This document shows, piece by piece, positions 55,276 to 63,749 of a DNA stretch of 64,000 nt. The notes below the pieces were generated by a model, which worked only from the letters and a program-made list of their open reading frames with translations, searched no databases and was not told the origin of the DNA. Numbering within the stretch: the first letter of the stretch is position 1; each line of letters starts with the position of its first letter. The stretch is taken from positions 1 to 64,000 of the forward strand of contig JADCGQ010000050.1 in the NCBI GenBank assembly GCA_020248945.1, given 5' to 3'. Source of the stretch: Rubrivivax sp. Lineage in GTDB: Bacteria > Pseudomonadota > Gammaproteobacteria > Burkholderiales > Burkholderiaceae_C. The position numbers and the translations under genes were made by a program.

Positions 55276-57197
55276 GGTTCGTGGAGTGTGGGGGAAGGCG
55301 CCGCGGGCGCGGACGCTGCCCGCAACGCGATCTCGATGGCCAGTGCACGCAGACGGCGTCCTGCCGCATCGTCGAGCGAGAGGTCTACCGCGTACCGCCC
55401 CAAGAACCAGTTGACGAAGCCGCGGTAGGGCGCGAGGAGGGTCTGCGGTGTCTGGGCCTGGGCCTTGCCCCAGGCTTCGGCCAGGCTGGTCGGCTCGGCG
55501 CGGATGGTGACGCAGTCGTACTCTGCGCGCCCGAGCGTGATCACCGGCTTGAGCTGCAGCAGCGCCTCGAAGCCGACGCCGCTGTTGATGGTGGCCACCG
55601 CGCTGGCATTCTCGATCAGGTCCTGGACGCCGGCCTTGCTCCAGTGCAGCAGGGGCCCGCGCGGCAGCGCTTCGAACTCCACCATCGCTTTCGGACTCGC
55701 CGGATGGGGCTTGAGCACCAGGGGCACGCCATGGTCCTGGCTAAAGCGGATCCAGGCCTGCACGCACTCGGCCATTCGCACGCCAGAGAAGAAGCGGATC
55801 GACTGGTCGTGCGGGATCTGCAGCGGCAGGAACACGTATGGGCCGGCTGGTATGTCACCGGCCGCCTGCAGAGCCTCCCGGGTGCGGGCGGGCGGCTGGC
55901 CGAACTTGCTGCGCAGACTGCCTTCTGCAAGGCGCCGGCGGTAGACCTCGAAGGGCGTGTCTGGCGAATCGTCGTCCCAGGACTGCGTCACGGGGTAGGC
56001 CGACGATGCAGCGCTCCAGCCTTCGCGGTCAACGACGAAGACCCAGCGGTAGTACTCCTGCATGTAGAACATGGCCGGCGTGCGCGCCCCGGCGTAGTCG
56101 AGCCTGCTTCGGTGCGGGATGATGGCCAGCGAACTGCCCAGTGCGTCGACCTGGGCGGGCACGATCTCGCGCAGGGGCCATTCGAAGACCTCCACCTTCA
56201 CGCCTTGCCGCTCGATCGCGTTGGCCAGCCGCGAGGCGAACTCCTTCCAGTGCAGGCGCAGCGACAGCATGTCCTGCGCGATCGACGGGGGAGTCGGTTG
56301 CAGACTGGCAGCGCCCCAGGGTTGATCGAGTCGCGGCACGAACAGCGCTACCCAGGTGGGCAGGCGCCGCCTGGCCGCCTGCACGAGCTCGCTGAATCGG
56401 CCACCTGATGCCGCCACGGGAATCTCGGAGGCCGCCCGCAGCGCGAACAGGCGATCCCGCATCCCGCTGCCCAGCAGACGTTGCAGCACGACATAGCGCA
56501 AGTCGGTGGCTCGCTGGTCGGCGGCCGGCCGCCAGATCGAACAGTCGACATCGGTCTGCCGGGACACGAACCCGGGCGACAGAGGATCGAGTTGCAGCCC
56601 ACTGGCAGGGGCCAGCTTACTGGCGATGGCTGCGGCGTTCGCGCCGCCCATCGGGGTCACCGCGTGCGCGAGCTGCTCGCCCAGCGAGGTGGCAAAGCGC
56701 ACGATGGCCTGGTCGGCCCGCATCGCCCAGACGCCTTCGCTCGCCGCCAGTGCGGGCCACGCAGAGGCGGCTTGCAGCGGCGCCAGCATAATCGCTTCAG
56801 CGGGAACGCACAGGGCATGACCGCCGAACTCGCCCAGCAGCTCCGCCATGCGCACGATGCCTGCGGATTCGATCCAGGCGCGGCTGCCCCCTTCCTCCAG
56901 CCCGCCGAGCTCCGCGTGCTCGACAGAGACCAGGAGACGGGTGCGCTCCAGCATCGTGGACAAGAGCCGGGCGCGGCCCAGTTCCAGGCGCGTGGGGTTG
57001 ATCAGATGCAGCACCAGGCTCGGGCCGGGCGCGTTCAGGTCCAGGCTCATGGCCAGCGCACACGCGGCATCGAGGCCCGACGCATCGCAGACCGTGAGCA
57101 GCCAATGCGCCGGGGCGGCGGGCGCAGCGCCATCCCACGCGACTTCGCGGCCGAAACGCAGCACGGGCAGGGGCTGCGCGCGATCGAGGGCGATCAT
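55272..57197 (-). CDS. KpsC/KpsS-like capsule transferase with N-terminal extension
   Basis: 641 residues. The C-terminal part matches the capsule-synthesis family of beta-Kdo transferases: KPHPASPKAMVEFEAL starting at 496, then ATINSGVGFEALLQLKPVITLG from about 535. The first ~280 residues form an extra part of unknown function. Such enzymes build the Kdo linker on lipid in ABC-exported capsules. Only this clear KpsC/KpsS-type protein was found, whereas the standard system uses two. It overlaps the genes on both sides by four bases. Confidence 0.78.
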   Translation of the reverse strand: MIALDRAQPLPVLRFGREVAWDGAAPAAPAHWLLTVCDASGLDAACALAMSLDLNAPGPSLVLHLINPTRLELGRARLLSTMLERTRLLVSVEHAELGGLEEGGSRAWIESAGIVRMAELLGEFGGHALCVPAEAIMLAPLQAASAWPALAASEGVWAMRADQAIVRFATSLGEQLAHAVTPMGGANAAAIASKLAPASGLQLDPLSPGFVSRQTDVDCSIWRPAADQRATDLRYVVLQRLLGSGMRDRLFALRAASEIPVAASGGRFSELVQAARRRLPTWVALFVPRLDQPWGAASLQPTPPSIAQDMLSLRLHWKEFASRLANAIERQGVKVEVFEWPLREIVPAQVDALGSSLAIIPHRSRLDYAGARTPAMFYMQEYYRWVFVVDREGWSAASSAYPVTQSWDDDSPDTPFEVYRRRLAEGSLRSKFGQPPARTREALQAAGDIPAGPYVFLPLQIPHDQSIRFFSGVRMAECVQAWIRFSQDHGVPLVLKPHPASPKAMVEFEALPRGPLLHWSKAGVQDLIENASAVATINSGVGFEALLQLKPVITLGRAEYDCVTIRAEPTSLAEAWGKAQAQTPQTLLAPYRGFVNWFLGRYAVDLSLDDAAGRRLRALAIEIALRAASAPAAPSPTLHEP

Positions 57198-57997
57198 GCG
57201 GCGCTGGGACGCTGGAAATACAGCACCACGCCAAGCTCCCCGCCATGGTCGGTGAACTCGACATACGAACGCCGCACCCCTGCCTGATGGGCCAGGAAGA
57301 GCAGATCGTTGATTGGGTGGGCGTACATCTGCATCGCGGGGTCGGCCTGCGGCAGGTCGGTCGCGGCGGGCGCCGGCCCTGCCGCGAAGCGCCAGCGCCA
57401 GCGTGAGCGCCGCGCCGGCGGCGGTGGTGGCGGTTGACCGAAGCTGTCCGGGTGATAGGCCTTGGCGTAGGTGTAGTGCAGAGCTGCGATGCCACCTGGG
57501 CGCAGGCGATCCAGCAGCAGCGCGGTGAAGCGCCGGACGCGTGCCGGCTCGATGTGCTGGAACACGATGACCGAGTGGATCAGGTCGAAGTCGCCATCGA
57601 GATGGCTCAGGTCGTCGTCGGACAGGACCAGCCGGACGTTCTTCAGGTGCCGTTCCTTCGCATGCCGCCGTGCCTGCTCAAGCATGCCAGGCGCGACATC
57701 GATGCCGACGACTTCAGCGATCTGCTCGGCCATGGGCAGCAGCACGCGGCCCACGCCGCAGCCGAAATCGAGCGCCCGACGGGGCGCGAAACGTTGCTGC
57801 ACGTGACGGTGACAGATACGCAGCACATGCGCCAGGTGCGTGCGGCCGCTGTCGAAGAACTGCCCCAGGTCTTCGGCCGTCAGATTGCTGAGCCGGAAGC
57901 GCCCATCCGTGATCACGCCGTAGTAGGGGTCGCTCTCGCCCCAGAGTTGCCAGTCGAGGTCGGTCTGGTGCGCTGGCGCGGTGGGTGCGGTCTTCAT
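57194..57997 (-). CDS. Class I SAM-dependent methyltransferase
   Basis: 267 residues. Motif I is ALDFGCGVGRVLLPM, followed by VVGIDVAPGMLEQARRHA, DLIHSVIVFQHIEP and RPGGIAALHYTYA. A Pro-rich insert lies near residues 190-200. The order of motifs is normal and no key residue appears lost, so it is probably active, with unknown acceptor. It overlaps its neighbours by four bases on each side. Confidence 0.9.
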   Translation of the reverse strand: MKTAPTAPAHQTDLDWQLWGESDPYYGVITDGRFRLSNLTAEDLGQFFDSGRTHLAHVLRICHRHVQQRFAPRRALDFGCGVGRVLLPMAEQIAEVVGIDVAPGMLEQARRHAKERHLKNVRLVLSDDDLSHLDGDFDLIHSVIVFQHIEPARVRRFTALLLDRLRPGGIAALHYTYAKAYHPDSFGQPPPPPPARRSRWRWRFAAGPAPAATDLPQADPAMQMYAHPINDLLFLAHQAGVRRSYVEFTDHGGELGVVLYFQRPSAA

Positions 57998-59817
57998 GGG
58001 ATCGGGCAGGCCTGCACCGGCACGCGTGTCGGGTCCAACATCCAGTCGTCGCGGTCGGCGGCCAGCGCAGGATGGCTGTAGTGATCGGTTTCAGGGAGCG
58101 AAGACGCCCATCGGCGGGAGAAGGTCTCCGCGTCGGCGCTCTCATCGAGACCGCCACGACTGATGCCCTCGGGATGCCGCAGCCGGGCGCCGGCCGCGAC
58201 GCCGCAGAGCCGGCCGCGCAGGGCCAGTCGCAAGCAGTAGTCCACGTCATTGAAGACCAGCGGCAACGATTCGTCGAAGCCGCCGACGGCGTCGAAGTCC
58301 TGGCGCGGGGTGAGCAGACAAGCCCCCGTCGCGGCCGTCTGGATGCCATCGACATTGAGCCAGCGCCTGACCCTGTCTTCGTCGCCCGTGCAGTGCCGGA
58401 ATCGATGCCGGCACTGTGGTGTGTCGCCACCGCGGAGGTGGATGCCTCCGTGCTGGATGCTGCCGTCCTCGTACTCCAGCACGGCACCCACGGCGCCCAG
58501 GTCTTCCCGGGCCGCCAGGCTCTGGAGTTCGAGCAGCCAGTCCGGGCCGAGCGGCTCTACATCGTCATTGAGGAACAGCAGCTGGCGGCCGCTGGCCGAC
58601 GCTGCGGCCAGGTTGTTGAGTCGCGACCAGTTGAAGGGTTCATGGGATTCCAGCACCCGCGCTCCCCAGCGGTCGAGGAAGCGGTGCGCCGATTCCGAGT
58701 CCAGACCTGACAGGTTGTTGAGCACGACGATGAGTTCCAGCTGCTCGCCGCCCCGGGATGCCCGCAGTCTGGTGAGCGAGCGGGCGAAGCGATCGGGGTC
58801 GGCCAGCCGCGAAGGCACGATGACCGACGTCGCCTCAAGCGCCGCTGACGCCCTTGGACGCCCGTGCGGAGCGGGCGCCCGGCGAAGGCTCAGCCAAGGG
58901 ACCGGCAGACGCCAGCCGGTGGAGCAGCGGCCCGACAAGGCCGCAGCCGAACAGACCTGGTCCTCGTCCTCGAACGGCTCCAGCACCAGTGAGCGCTTGA
59001 CCAGCCAGCCGCGTGAGCCGACGTCGGGGTGGTGCATGAGCAGTCGCGACCAACCGGGCTTGAAGACGGGGTCCGTCAGGTCGTCGGCGCCGTCGACATG
59101 GTCATGATCGGCATAAACGAAATCGGGATACGGCAGATCGGGCAGCAGGTGCAGCAACAGGTTGGCGGCCGTCGGCTCGAGTCGATCCTCCGCATGCAAC
59201 CAGCCGATGTAGGGCGTGCACGTCCGCCTGGCGGCGGCCCTGAGCGCGCCCAGAGCACCCGACTCGGCGACCTGCGCCTCGAAGACGCCGGAGCCCTCGA
59301 CCACCAGACGTTGCGCCAGCGGCGCCGCTCGTGACGGGTCCGTGCCCGGCGCGATCAGCCAAGTCACCAGCGCCGAGCCCGCTTCGATGCGGCGCCGGCG
59401 ATGCAGGTCGTGCAGCCGCTGGCGCCAGCGGCTGTAGACCGGGTCGACGCGCCCGAGCACGGCCGTGCGCTGCCACCGATGCAGAAGGTGGCCGCCGGCC
59501 TGCACGTCCACCTGCAATGTCATAGGGCCTGCCGGCAGGTCCGCGAGAGCGAGTCGGCCGCTGAAGCCGCATCGAGCGCTCCCTGGTGCGAGCTCGAACC
59601 CGCGGGACACGTCGTCCCGAGTCAGACCACACACGAGCCTGCTCTCGGCGCCGCCCTGGAAACGGGCGAGCACGAGATCCGCAGGCGGTTCGGTCAGGGC
59701 CCAGCCACGCACCTCCATCGACTCGCCCAGCACAGGCGCCTCGTTGTCGAGCGGGTTCTCGAGCACGCCGGCAATGAAGCGCGGGTCGGCGCGCCATCCT
59801 GGCGGTCGCGAAATCAT
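57994..59817 (-). CDS. Two-domain family 2 glycosyltransferase (RfbC-like)
   Basis: 607 residues. A short N-terminal beta domain (about 1-125) is followed by a first GT2-like unit that keeps FVYADHDHVDG and FKPGWSRLLMHH but has a weak nucleotide-binding start. A second, fuller GT2 unit has SVIVPSRLADPDR, FNWSRLNNLAAASASG, LFLNDDVEPLGPDWLLEL and GGFDESLPLVFNDVDYCLR. Proteins with two GT2 units of this sort build O-antigen or capsule repeats. The first unit may be structural. Confidence 0.85.
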   Translation of the reverse strand: MISRPPGWRADPRFIAGVLENPLDNEAPVLGESMEVRGWALTEPPADLVLARFQGGAESRLVCGLTRDDVSRGFELAPGSARCGFSGRLALADLPAGPMTLQVDVQAGGHLLHRWQRTAVLGRVDPVYSRWRQRLHDLHRRRRIEAGSALVTWLIAPGTDPSRAAPLAQRLVVEGSGVFEAQVAESGALGALRAAARRTCTPYIGWLHAEDRLEPTAANLLLHLLPDLPYPDFVYADHDHVDGADDLTDPVFKPGWSRLLMHHPDVGSRGWLVKRSLVLEPFEDEDQVCSAAALSGRCSTGWRLPVPWLSLRRAPAPHGRPRASAALEATSVIVPSRLADPDRFARSLTRLRASRGGEQLELIVVLNNLSGLDSESAHRFLDRWGARVLESHEPFNWSRLNNLAAASASGRQLLFLNDDVEPLGPDWLLELQSLAAREDLGAVGAVLEYEDGSIQHGGIHLRGGDTPQCRHRFRHCTGDEDRVRRWLNVDGIQTAATGACLLTPRQDFDAVGGFDESLPLVFNDVDYCLRLALRGRLCGVAAGARLRHPEGISRGGLDESADAETFSRRWASSLPETDHYSHPALAADRDDWMLDPTRVPVQACPIP

Positions 59818-59846
59818 CGAGGCGGCCGTTCGCGCGTCCGGAGTGC

Positions 59847-60539
59847 TCAGCCGAGGCTGCGCTGCAGGCAATAGGTTGCGAGCAGGTTCTCGCGGTGCCA
59901 CTCCGCCGCCATCGGCACGTCGGCGTACTCGTGGAAGCACGGGGCTCCCAAGGTCCAGTGCAGCAGCTTGGCGTCGTCATTGGGGCCGAACTCGTCAGGC
60001 AGCCAGTTCCAGACTATCGGCAGCGCGCCGATGAGGCTGTCGTCCAGCCAGCTGAAACGATGGAGCTGCGCGCCGCTTGCCGACATGACGAACTCCGGCG
60101 TCACCACCCGATTGGCCGGGTGGCCACAGTTCCACAGGACGACGCTGGACCAGTTCTTCCTTGGATAGTCCGCGTTCTTCGAGCCGAGGTACTTGTCCTG
60201 CGTCCGCGTCTTGTAGTCATGCTGCACGCACATGACGGCCTTGCTGTCGTCGCGCATGGCCCAGAGCTTGGCGATGTCGTCCCGCAGCAGCATGTCGCCG
60301 TCGATGTAGAGGGCCCAGCCGTCGTAGCGCATCAGGTGGGGGACGAGGAAGCGGCTGTAGATGAAGTTGTTGCTGCCGTCCGTGTGCGTCTCGCGATAAG
60401 ACTGCAGGTTCTTCAGGGCCAGCGGCGTCATGGCCAGCGGCGAGGTGGCATGGCGGATGAGGCTCTGGGCGCACACGTGATAGACCACGGCCTCACGAGG
60501 ATCAAAACCGATGAAAAGGGGAATCATGTCGTTGCCCAT
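59847..60539 (-). CDS. DxD glycosyltransferase, GT8-like
   Basis: 230 residues. It begins IPLFIGFDPREAVVYHVC, has SNNFIYSRFLVPHLM and then the metal-binding D80-G81-D82 in ALYIDGDMLL. A later WNCGHPANR segment and a final LHWTLGAPCFHEY fit a GT-A enzyme of the GT8 or nucleotide-diphospho-sugar transferase type. The donor is unknown. A second in-frame ATG at 60527 is possible. Small gaps of 6 and 29 bases to the neighbours indicate the same operon. Confidence 0.83.
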   Translation of the reverse strand: MGNDMIPLFIGFDPREAVVYHVCAQSLIRHATSPLAMTPLALKNLQSYRETHTDGSNNFIYSRFLVPHLMRYDGWALYIDGDMLLRDDIAKLWAMRDDSKAVMCVQHDYKTRTQDKYLGSKNADYPRKNWSSVVLWNCGHPANRVVTPEFVMSASGAQLHRFSWLDDSLIGALPIVWNWLPDEFGPNDDAKLLHWTLGAPCFHEYADVPMAAEWHRENLLATYCLQRSLG

Positions 60540-60545
60540 GCGATT

Positions 60546-61316
60546 TCAGGTAGTCGGACGTCGCACACCGAAAGCCGGAATCGTAACTCGCCGCCAACGG
60601 CCGAAGCCCCGAAGCAAGCGGCGCAGGGCCAGCGTGGCGCGCAGCGTCCAGGTCGGCTCGATGCCCTCAAGCTGCGCCTGATTGAGGCGGCCTTCGGGAG
60701 ACAGCAGCGCTTCGGCGAGCAGCAGGCGGCGCGACTCACCCGTGCGCAGGCGATGCAGCCACGCCAGGCGCCCGCGGGCATCGGGCGGGCGGTCGAACAA
60801 GGTCCGGTACGCGAGTTCGATGAACAGCTCATCAGAGACGGCCATCAACTGCGACATCGTCGCGCGGGCGCCAGCCAGCCCTTCGACCTCGGGGTCGAGG
60901 CGGTGTACGTCGAGCAGGCGCGAATGGGCCCCGACCGCCAGAGCGGCTCGGCGTAACTGTCGGAGCCAGTCCAGCCGTTCCATGCCAGCGCCAAGTGCCG
61001 CGAGGCCCGCGTCGATGTCGGCTCTGTCGGCCTGCCGGGCCATCAGAAGCAGGATGGAGTCGGCGACGAAGAGCGCCGAGGGCCCGGTCGCGATCAGCCG
61101 GCCCAGGTCGGCGCCCACATCGCTGGCCGGCTCTTCACGCACAACCAGGGACGCGGCGCGCATCTGCGCCTCGTCGCTGAAGCGCAGTTCACGCTGAAGC
61201 GACTGAAGCGACTCGCCGTTCTCCAGCCGGCGCAGTGCTCTGCACAGCCCGGCCGGATCGATCGGTCGGCCCAACTCCCGCGCGTACAACCGCTCCAGGA
61301 AGTCCAGGTTCGACAT
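60546..61316 (-). CDS. Protein with DUF4214-like repeats
   Basis: 256 residues. Two copies of a DUF4214-like pattern are visible: FLERLYARELGRPIDPAGL near the start, and LAYRTLFDRPPDARGRLAWL with an ESRRLLLAEALLSPEGR ending near residue 225. Such repeats appear in surface proteins and in some glycosyltransferase proteins, with unknown function. There is no signal peptide. The ATG lies two bases after the stop of the export lipoprotein gene. Confidence 0.72.
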   Translation of the reverse strand: MSNLDFLERLYARELGRPIDPAGLCRALRRLENGESLQSLQRELRFSDEAQMRAASLVVREEPASDVGADLGRLIATGPSALFVADSILLLMARQADRADIDAGLAALGAGMERLDWLRQLRRAALAVGAHSRLLDVHRLDPEVEGLAGARATMSQLMAVSDELFIELAYRTLFDRPPDARGRLAWLHRLRTGESRRLLLAEALLSPEGRLNQAQLEGIEPTWTLRATLALRRLLRGFGRWRRVTIPAFGVRRPTT

Positions 61317-61318
61317 CG

Positions 61319-62485
61319 TCAATTGCCGCGGAAGAGATCGATCGTGTTGAGCACCGGGAAGGCGACGGAGAACACCAGGTTGAGGAACTTCTGCGTCTCT
61401 GCCAGCGGCGCGTTGCTGACGTACAGGATGTCCCGGTGATTGATGCCGAAGCTCTGCATGACGAAGAAGCTCTGCGGGTTTCGCAGGTCCACGCGGTACA
61501 CCACGGCCACCTTGCCCTCGGGCGTCTTCGACACGGGCTGGCGCGGCCAATCAAGCGCGGCTGCATCCTCGAAGCGGAAGATGAACACGCCTTGGGCATC
61601 GGAGCGCGTGTCAACAAGCCCTCCCACTCGGGCCAGGGCCTGGGCCAGGCTGATGCCCTGCGCCTCGAAACTGATCTCATCGTTCTTGCCAGTGGCGCCC
61701 AAGGCTGTGAAGCTGAGGGGCTGGAAGATGGCGGTGACGACATCGCCCGGATGCAGCGGGACGTTCTGGCGCGGATCCTGGATCACCGAGTCCAGCGGCA
61801 ACGCGTGGAAGGACTGTCCTCGCGTGACCTGGATCGTCGTCTTGGCCACCGGCTGTCGAACCCCGCCGGCCGCCGCCAGCGCGTCAAGCAGGCGTTCACC
61901 CCCGGCAGACAAGGGCATGCGGATGCTGGTGGCCACCTCGCCGACGACGGTCACAGTGGACGAGGCATTGCGCGTCACCCGGACGATGACCTCGGGCTGG
62001 TTGGCCTTGCCCTGCAGCCGCGACACGATCTCGGTCGCGATGACCTGGGTCGTCTTGCCGGCGGCCTGGATGCGTCCGGCAAATGGCACCGTGATCTTTC
62101 CCTCGGTGTCGACCGTCTGTTCGGGCAGCGCCGCGGGTCTGGCCGTCACGACACCGATGCGGGGGTCGATGGAGGAGCCTCCGAACAGGGTTGCTGGCGG
62201 GGACTCCCAAATGGTCACCTCGACCGTGTCGCCAGGGCCGACGGGCAGGTCCCGGGGTTTGGCCTGGCCCAGCACCTCGGAAAACAAGCGCAGCCCGCGC
62301 TGGCGGCCCAGGCGCCGCGCCACATCACCGTTGACGTCGACGAGCTGGATCAGCGGCTCGCTGCCTGGAGGCGAGGCACTGATCACCTCCTCGGCCGAAG
62401 GGCCGGTGGTGGGCATCTGGCTGCAGGCGGTGACGAGGCCGGCGGCGGCGAGGAGGCAGGTGCGAAAGAGTCGGGAGAGAGCCAC
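61319..62485 (-). CDS. Outer-membrane capsule export lipoprotein (BexD/CtrA/KpsD, OPX family)
   Basis: 388 residues from a GTG. A lipoprotein signal peptide ends at the lipobox V-T-A-C21. A polysaccharide-export (Poly_export) domain follows, with LPVGPGDTVEVTIWES, and then SLBB-like repeats (TVTVVGEVATSIRMPL and further). It forms the outer-membrane exit for the chain carried by KpsE/KpsM/KpsT. It is the first gene of the long minus-strand operon, about 30 kb from kpsEMT. Confidence 0.92.
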   Translation of the reverse strand: MALSRLFRTCLLAAAGLVTACSQMPTTGPSAEEVISASPPGSEPLIQLVDVNGDVARRLGRQRGLRLFSEVLGQAKPRDLPVGPGDTVEVTIWESPPATLFGGSSIDPRIGVVTARPAALPEQTVDTEGKITVPFAGRIQAAGKTTQVIATEIVSRLQGKANQPEVIVRVTRNASSTVTVVGEVATSIRMPLSAGGERLLDALAAAGGVRQPVAKTTIQVTRGQSFHALPLDSVIQDPRQNVPLHPGDVVTAIFQPLSFTALGATGKNDEISFEAQGISLAQALARVGGLVDTRSDAQGVFIFRFEDAAALDWPRQPVSKTPEGKVAVVYRVDLRNPQSFFVMQSFGINHRDILYVSNAPLAETQKFLNLVFSVAFPVLNTIDLFRGN

Positions 62486-62524
62486 GGGTTTCAGCAGGCG
62501 GCGAGGCGCCGCTCAAGTCATGCG

Positions 62525-62530
62525 AATGTA
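62525..62530 (-). promoter_or_regulatory. Candidate -10 element (TACATT) for the minus-strand capsule operon
   Basis: Read on the minus strand, TACATT lies 39 bases before the GTG at 62485. The place of a -35 hexamer would fall within the CGGC repeat at 62543-62566, and no consensus -35 is visible. Confidence 0.3.
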
Positions 62531-62542
62531 GCTCATGCGCCT

Positions 62543-62566
62543 CGGCCGGCCGGCCGGCCGGCCGGC
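62543..62566. repeat. Tetranucleotide repeat (CGGC)6 between divergent capsule and wecA-like genes
   Basis: Six exact copies of CGGC lie in the 127-base gap between divergent genes. They are about 58 bases from the export lipoprotein start and 47 from the phosphoglycosyltransferase start. Such repeats can change copy number by slippage. It is non-coding in both neighbouring genes as called. Confidence 0.85.
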
Positions 62567-62600
62567 GGCCGGGGGCCGGCGCCGCCGAAGCCACGCCACC

Positions 62601-62606
62601 TAGAAT
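62601..62606 (+). promoter_or_regulatory. Candidate -10 element (TAGAAT) for the wecA-like gene
   Basis: TAGAAT is followed by six bases and then the GTG at 62613, the same spacing as TACACT before the pirin gene. The transcript may be leaderless. The -35 is weak. Confidence 0.4.
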
Positions 62607-62612
62607 GGCGAG

Positions 62613-63749
62613 GTGATCTCCCTCTTGACCGCCTTTGCCGTGTCGGCCTTGGTCACCCTGTTGCTGGTGCGCTCAGCCAAGCTGCGCCCGCTGCATGGCT
62701 TTGATCTTGACTTCGACAAGCCTCAAGGTGTGCATGCAGTGGCCGTGCCACGTATCGGAGGCCTGGGCGTTGTGCTGGGCTTGTTCGTGGCGCAATGGTA
62801 CGTCGCGGTCACCCTCGGCCGCGATGCGGTGTCGATCGGGCTGCTGTTGCTGGCCTGCGCATTGCCCGCCTTCCTGGCCGGCTTTGTCCAGGATATGTCC
62901 GAGTCACTCACCCCGCGCGGCCGTCTGGCAGCCACTGCGGTCTCTGCCGTGCTGGCCTTCTTCCTGCTCGACGCTGGCGTGCGAGAAGCTTCCTTGCCCG
63001 GTGTCGATTGGCTGGTGTCGACCGCCGCCGGCTCGTTGCTCGTCACGGTGTTCGCCGTCACGGGGATCGCCAATGCCGTCAACATCATCGACGGGCTCAA
63101 TGGACTCGCATCCATGTGTGCCTGCTTGATGCTTGCGGCCGTTGCCTACGTGGCGTTTCAGGTTGGTGATCCGCTGGTGGGCACACTCGCCCTGGCCGGC
63201 ATAGGCGCGGTGGGCGGATTCTTCCTCTGGAACTATCCCTTCGGGCTGATCTTCCTCGGCGATGGCGGGGCCTACTTTCTTGGCTTCTTCCTCGCCGAGT
63301 TGTCGATCCTCCTGCTGATGCGCAACCCCGAGGTCTCGCCGATCTTTCCCTTGCTCGTGTGCATCTATCCGATCTTCGAGACGATCTTCTCCATGTACCG
63401 CCGCAGTTTCCTGCGCGCCGCGCCGTCCAGCATGCCCGACGGCATCCACCTTCACTCGCTGATATTCCGCCGCCTGCTGCGCTGGACGATCGGCGACCAA
63501 AGCGCCCTGGCCATCACCCGGCGGAACTCCATGGCTTCGCCCATTCTGTGGCTGCTGTGCACCTTGTCGATCGTTCCCGCCATGCTGTTCTGGGACCAGG
63601 CTTCCTGGCTTCTGGCCTTCCTGCTGCTGTTTGCCGTCACTTACGTCGTCCTCTATTGGAGGATTGTTCGGTTCAAGTCGCCAAGATGGCTGCGCATCGC
63701 TCACCTCGGTCAACGTGGCGCGCTCCACGGCGACGAAAGAAACTCATGA
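62613..63749 (+). CDS. WecA/MraY-like undecaprenyl-phosphate sugar-1-phosphate transferase
   Basis: 378 residues with about ten membrane segments. It carries [22 protein letters not shown] and the cytosolic [11 protein letters not shown] motif of the MraY/WecA family. The first metal-binding motif is QDMSES where WecA has DD, a form I recall from some betaproteobacterial relatives. It is a second glycan-initiating enzyme in the window, next to the PglC-like one. The GTG may be the first base of the mRNA. Its stop overlaps the rhlE start. Confidence 0.88.
   Translation: MISLLTAFAVSALVTLLLVRSAKLRPLHGFDLDFDKPQGVHAVAVPRIGGLGVVLGLFVAQWYVAVTLGRDAVSIGLLLLACALPAFLAGFVQDMSESLTPRGRLAATAVSAVLAFFLLDAGVREASLPGVDWLVSTAAGSLLVTVFAVTGIANAVNIIDGLNGLASMCACLMLAAVAYVAFQVGDPLVGTLALAGIGAVGGFFLWNYPFGLIFLGDGGAYFLGFFLAELSILLLMRNPEVSPIFPLLVCIYPIFETIFSMYRRSFLRAAPSSMPDGIHLHSLIFRRLLRWTIGDQSALAITRRNSMASPILWLLCTLSIVPAMLFWDQASWLLAFLLLFAVTYVVLYWRIVRFKSPRWLRIAHLGQRGALHGDERNS

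Noticed and set aside
62613..63749. QD in place of DD in the first metal motif as a sign of an inactive WecA-like enzyme
   Set aside because: All other family motifs are intact, and I recall some betaproteobacterial relatives that also lack the full DD at this place, so loss of activity is not supported.
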